The notes under the pieces: model-generated
The model's database searches: none
What the model was told of the DNA's origin: nothing
Seen by the model: the letters and a program-made list of their open reading frames with translations, nothing else
In this document: positions 28,786 through 29,847 of the stretch, piece by piece
How the letters are laid out: each line of letters begins with the position of its first letter
How positions within the stretch are numbered: position 1 is the first letter of the stretch
IMG/VR virus record: IMGVR_UViG_3300036846_001605
Span: 1-29,847 of that record
DNA: 29,847 nucleotides
DNA from: a virus
Direction: 5' to 3' (one strand)
Made by a program: the position numbers and the translations under genes

Positions 28786-29847
28786 ATGAGCATTCGAAAG
28801 CAAACTGACGGCAAATGGCTACTGGACTTTTACCCTGAAGGCAAACCAAAGGGTAAGCCCAGCAAACGCATTCGCAAGACGTTTTCGACTAAAGGCGAGG
28901 CGCTGGCATACCAGAACCACACCCTTGAAAACATCCACGTAAAGCCGTGGCTGGACGGCAAAGAAGATCGGCGCACTCTGCGCCAGCTGGTAGGCCAGTG
29001 GTTCGACGAGCACGGCGTAACCTTGGATGATGGCGAGAAGCGAAAAGGGGCGATGGAGTTTGCCTGTGCAAGCATGGGTGAACCGCTGGCACATGAGTTT
29101 GATGCAACCATTTTTTCCCTGTACCGCAAAAAACGCCTGTCGGGTGAGATCGTCCGAACCGCTCGCGTCAAACAAGTATCGCCCAGAACGATGAATCTTG
29201 AGCTGGCCTACTTTCGCGCCGTATTCAACGAGCTAAAGCGCCTGGGGCATTGGAAACTGGATAATCCACTCTCCGGGGTTCGCGCCTTCAAATCAGAGGA
29301 AGCGGAGCTGGCATATCTTGAGCAAGACGAGATCTGCAGCCTTCTGGATCAATGCAAAGCCAGCCGGAACGAATGCACATTCTGGGTTGCCTGCGTCTGT
29401 CTGGCCACCGGCGCACGATGGGATGAAGCAGAATCACTGACGACCAAGCAGATCAAAAACCTGAAAGTGAGTTTCTTCAAGACAAAAGGTAACAGAAACC
29501 GCACGGTGCCAATCAGCAAAGAATTTTATGACGCCCTGCCGAAACCAGCAAAGCCTGGACGTTTTTTTAAGTCCTGTTATTCGGCGTTCCGCAAAGCGGT
29601 AGAACGTGCTGATTTTGAGCTGCCAGACGGCCAACTTTCGCACGTTTTACGCCACACCTTCGCATCACACTTTATGATGAACGGCGGGAATATCCTGGTG
29701 TTGCAGCGCATACTTGGTCACACAGATATTAAGATGACAATGCGTTATGCGCACTTCGCGCCGAACCATTTTAGTGAGGCCATAGAGCTTAACCCCTTGG
29801 CAAAAAATGCCCCCTTTCTGCCCCCTCAGGACTCAAACAACCAATAA
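28786..29847 (+). CDS. int: Integrase (tyrosine recombinase, HP1-like)
   Basis: A 353-residue tyrosine recombinase that inserts and, with Cox, excises the prophage. The catalytic residues are visible: Arg211 (TGARWDE), Lys232 or Lys234, His286 and Arg289 (HVLRHT), His312 (LGHTD) and Tyr321 (MRYAHF). These lie a constant 4 to 6 residues beyond those I recall for HP1 integrase. The N-terminal 60 residues form the arm-binding domain and about 65-160 the core-binding domain. The gene lies 2 bases after cI. The window ends at its stop codon, so the attachment site, normally just downstream, is not included. Confidence 0.95.
   Translation: MSIRKQTDGKWLLDFYPEGKPKGKPSKRIRKTFSTKGEALAYQNHTLENIHVKPWLDGKEDRRTLRQLVGQWFDEHGVTLDDGEKRKGAMEFACASMGEPLAHEFDATIFSLYRKKRLSGEIVRTARVKQVSPRTMNLELAYFRAVFNELKRLGHWKLDNPLSGVRAFKSEEAELAYLEQDEICSLLDQCKASRNECTFWVACVCLATGARWDEAESLTTKQIKNLKVSFFKTKGNRNRTVPISKEFYDALPKPAKPGRFFKSCYSAFRKAVERADFELPDGQLSHVLRHTFASHFMMNGGNILVLQRILGHTDIKMTMRYAHFAPNHFSEAIELNPLAKNAPFLPPQDSNNQ

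Noticed and set aside
1-29847. tRNA genes, CRISPR arrays and insertion sequences
   Set aside because: No cloverleaf, regular spaced repeat or transposase frame was seen; the window is fully explained as phage.
29700-29847. Attachment site within the window
   Set aside because: The window stops at the integrase stop codon, and I found no convincing direct repeat of this end near position 1, so no att core can be named.

Overview
The window is an almost complete temperate phage genome (prophage) of the P2-like contractile-tail group. It combines P2/186-type head, replication and immunity genes with the tail gene set of the HP1/K139 branch (DUF2586 sheath, DUF2597 tube, DUF2590 baseplate protein). 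Base composition, ribosome-binding sites and two LexA boxes of the enterobacterial form CTG-N10-CAG point to a gammaproteobacterial host, most likely Enterobacterales. No host gene is recognisable, so the genus cannot be named from the sequence alone.

Layout. Positions 1-1295 (+) carry two AT-richer membrane-protein genes that look like accessory (moron) genes at the prophage edge. 1345-1698 (-) is a small gene of unknown function behind a LexA box. 1699-2293 is mostly non-coding, with a strong hairpin, an Icd/Ash-like ORF and the terminator of the late operon. 2294-19254 (-) is one tightly packed late operon. In transcription order it encodes scaffold/protease, major capsid protein, small terminase, head completion, tail completion proteins R and S, sheath, tube, holin, endolysin, nested Rz/Rz1 spanins, tail assembly chaperone with a -1 frameshift extension, tape measure, baseplate W-like, J and I proteins, tail fibre, fibre assembly, two baseplate/tail proteins and a hub-spike fusion. 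19454-22604 (+) is the divergent packaging operon: terminase ATPase, portal and the late activator Ogr.

22578-28085 (-) is the early operon: Cox/Apl, CII, a Fil-like protein, two unknown proteins, a DUF2732 protein, DNA adenine methylase, a small membrane protein and replication initiator gpA. It ends with a separately promoted LexA-controlled small gene in the position where phage 186 carries tum. 28193-29847 (+) is the lysogeny operon: CI repressor and integrase. The cox-cI gap holds two copies of a probable repressor operator.

How it works together: CI maintains lysogeny and Cox/CII modulate the switch. CI has no visible self-cleavage protease, so induction by DNA damage probably runs through a LexA-repressed antirepressor. 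gpA nicks and starts rolling-circle replication, Ogr turns on the late operons, and holin, endolysin and spanins release the particles.

The observations I rate highest are a roughly sevenfold excess of the palindrome TGGCCA across the phage core, absent from the putatively imported segments; a textbook -1 frameshift signal in the tail chaperone; and two LexA-controlled genes of unknown function.
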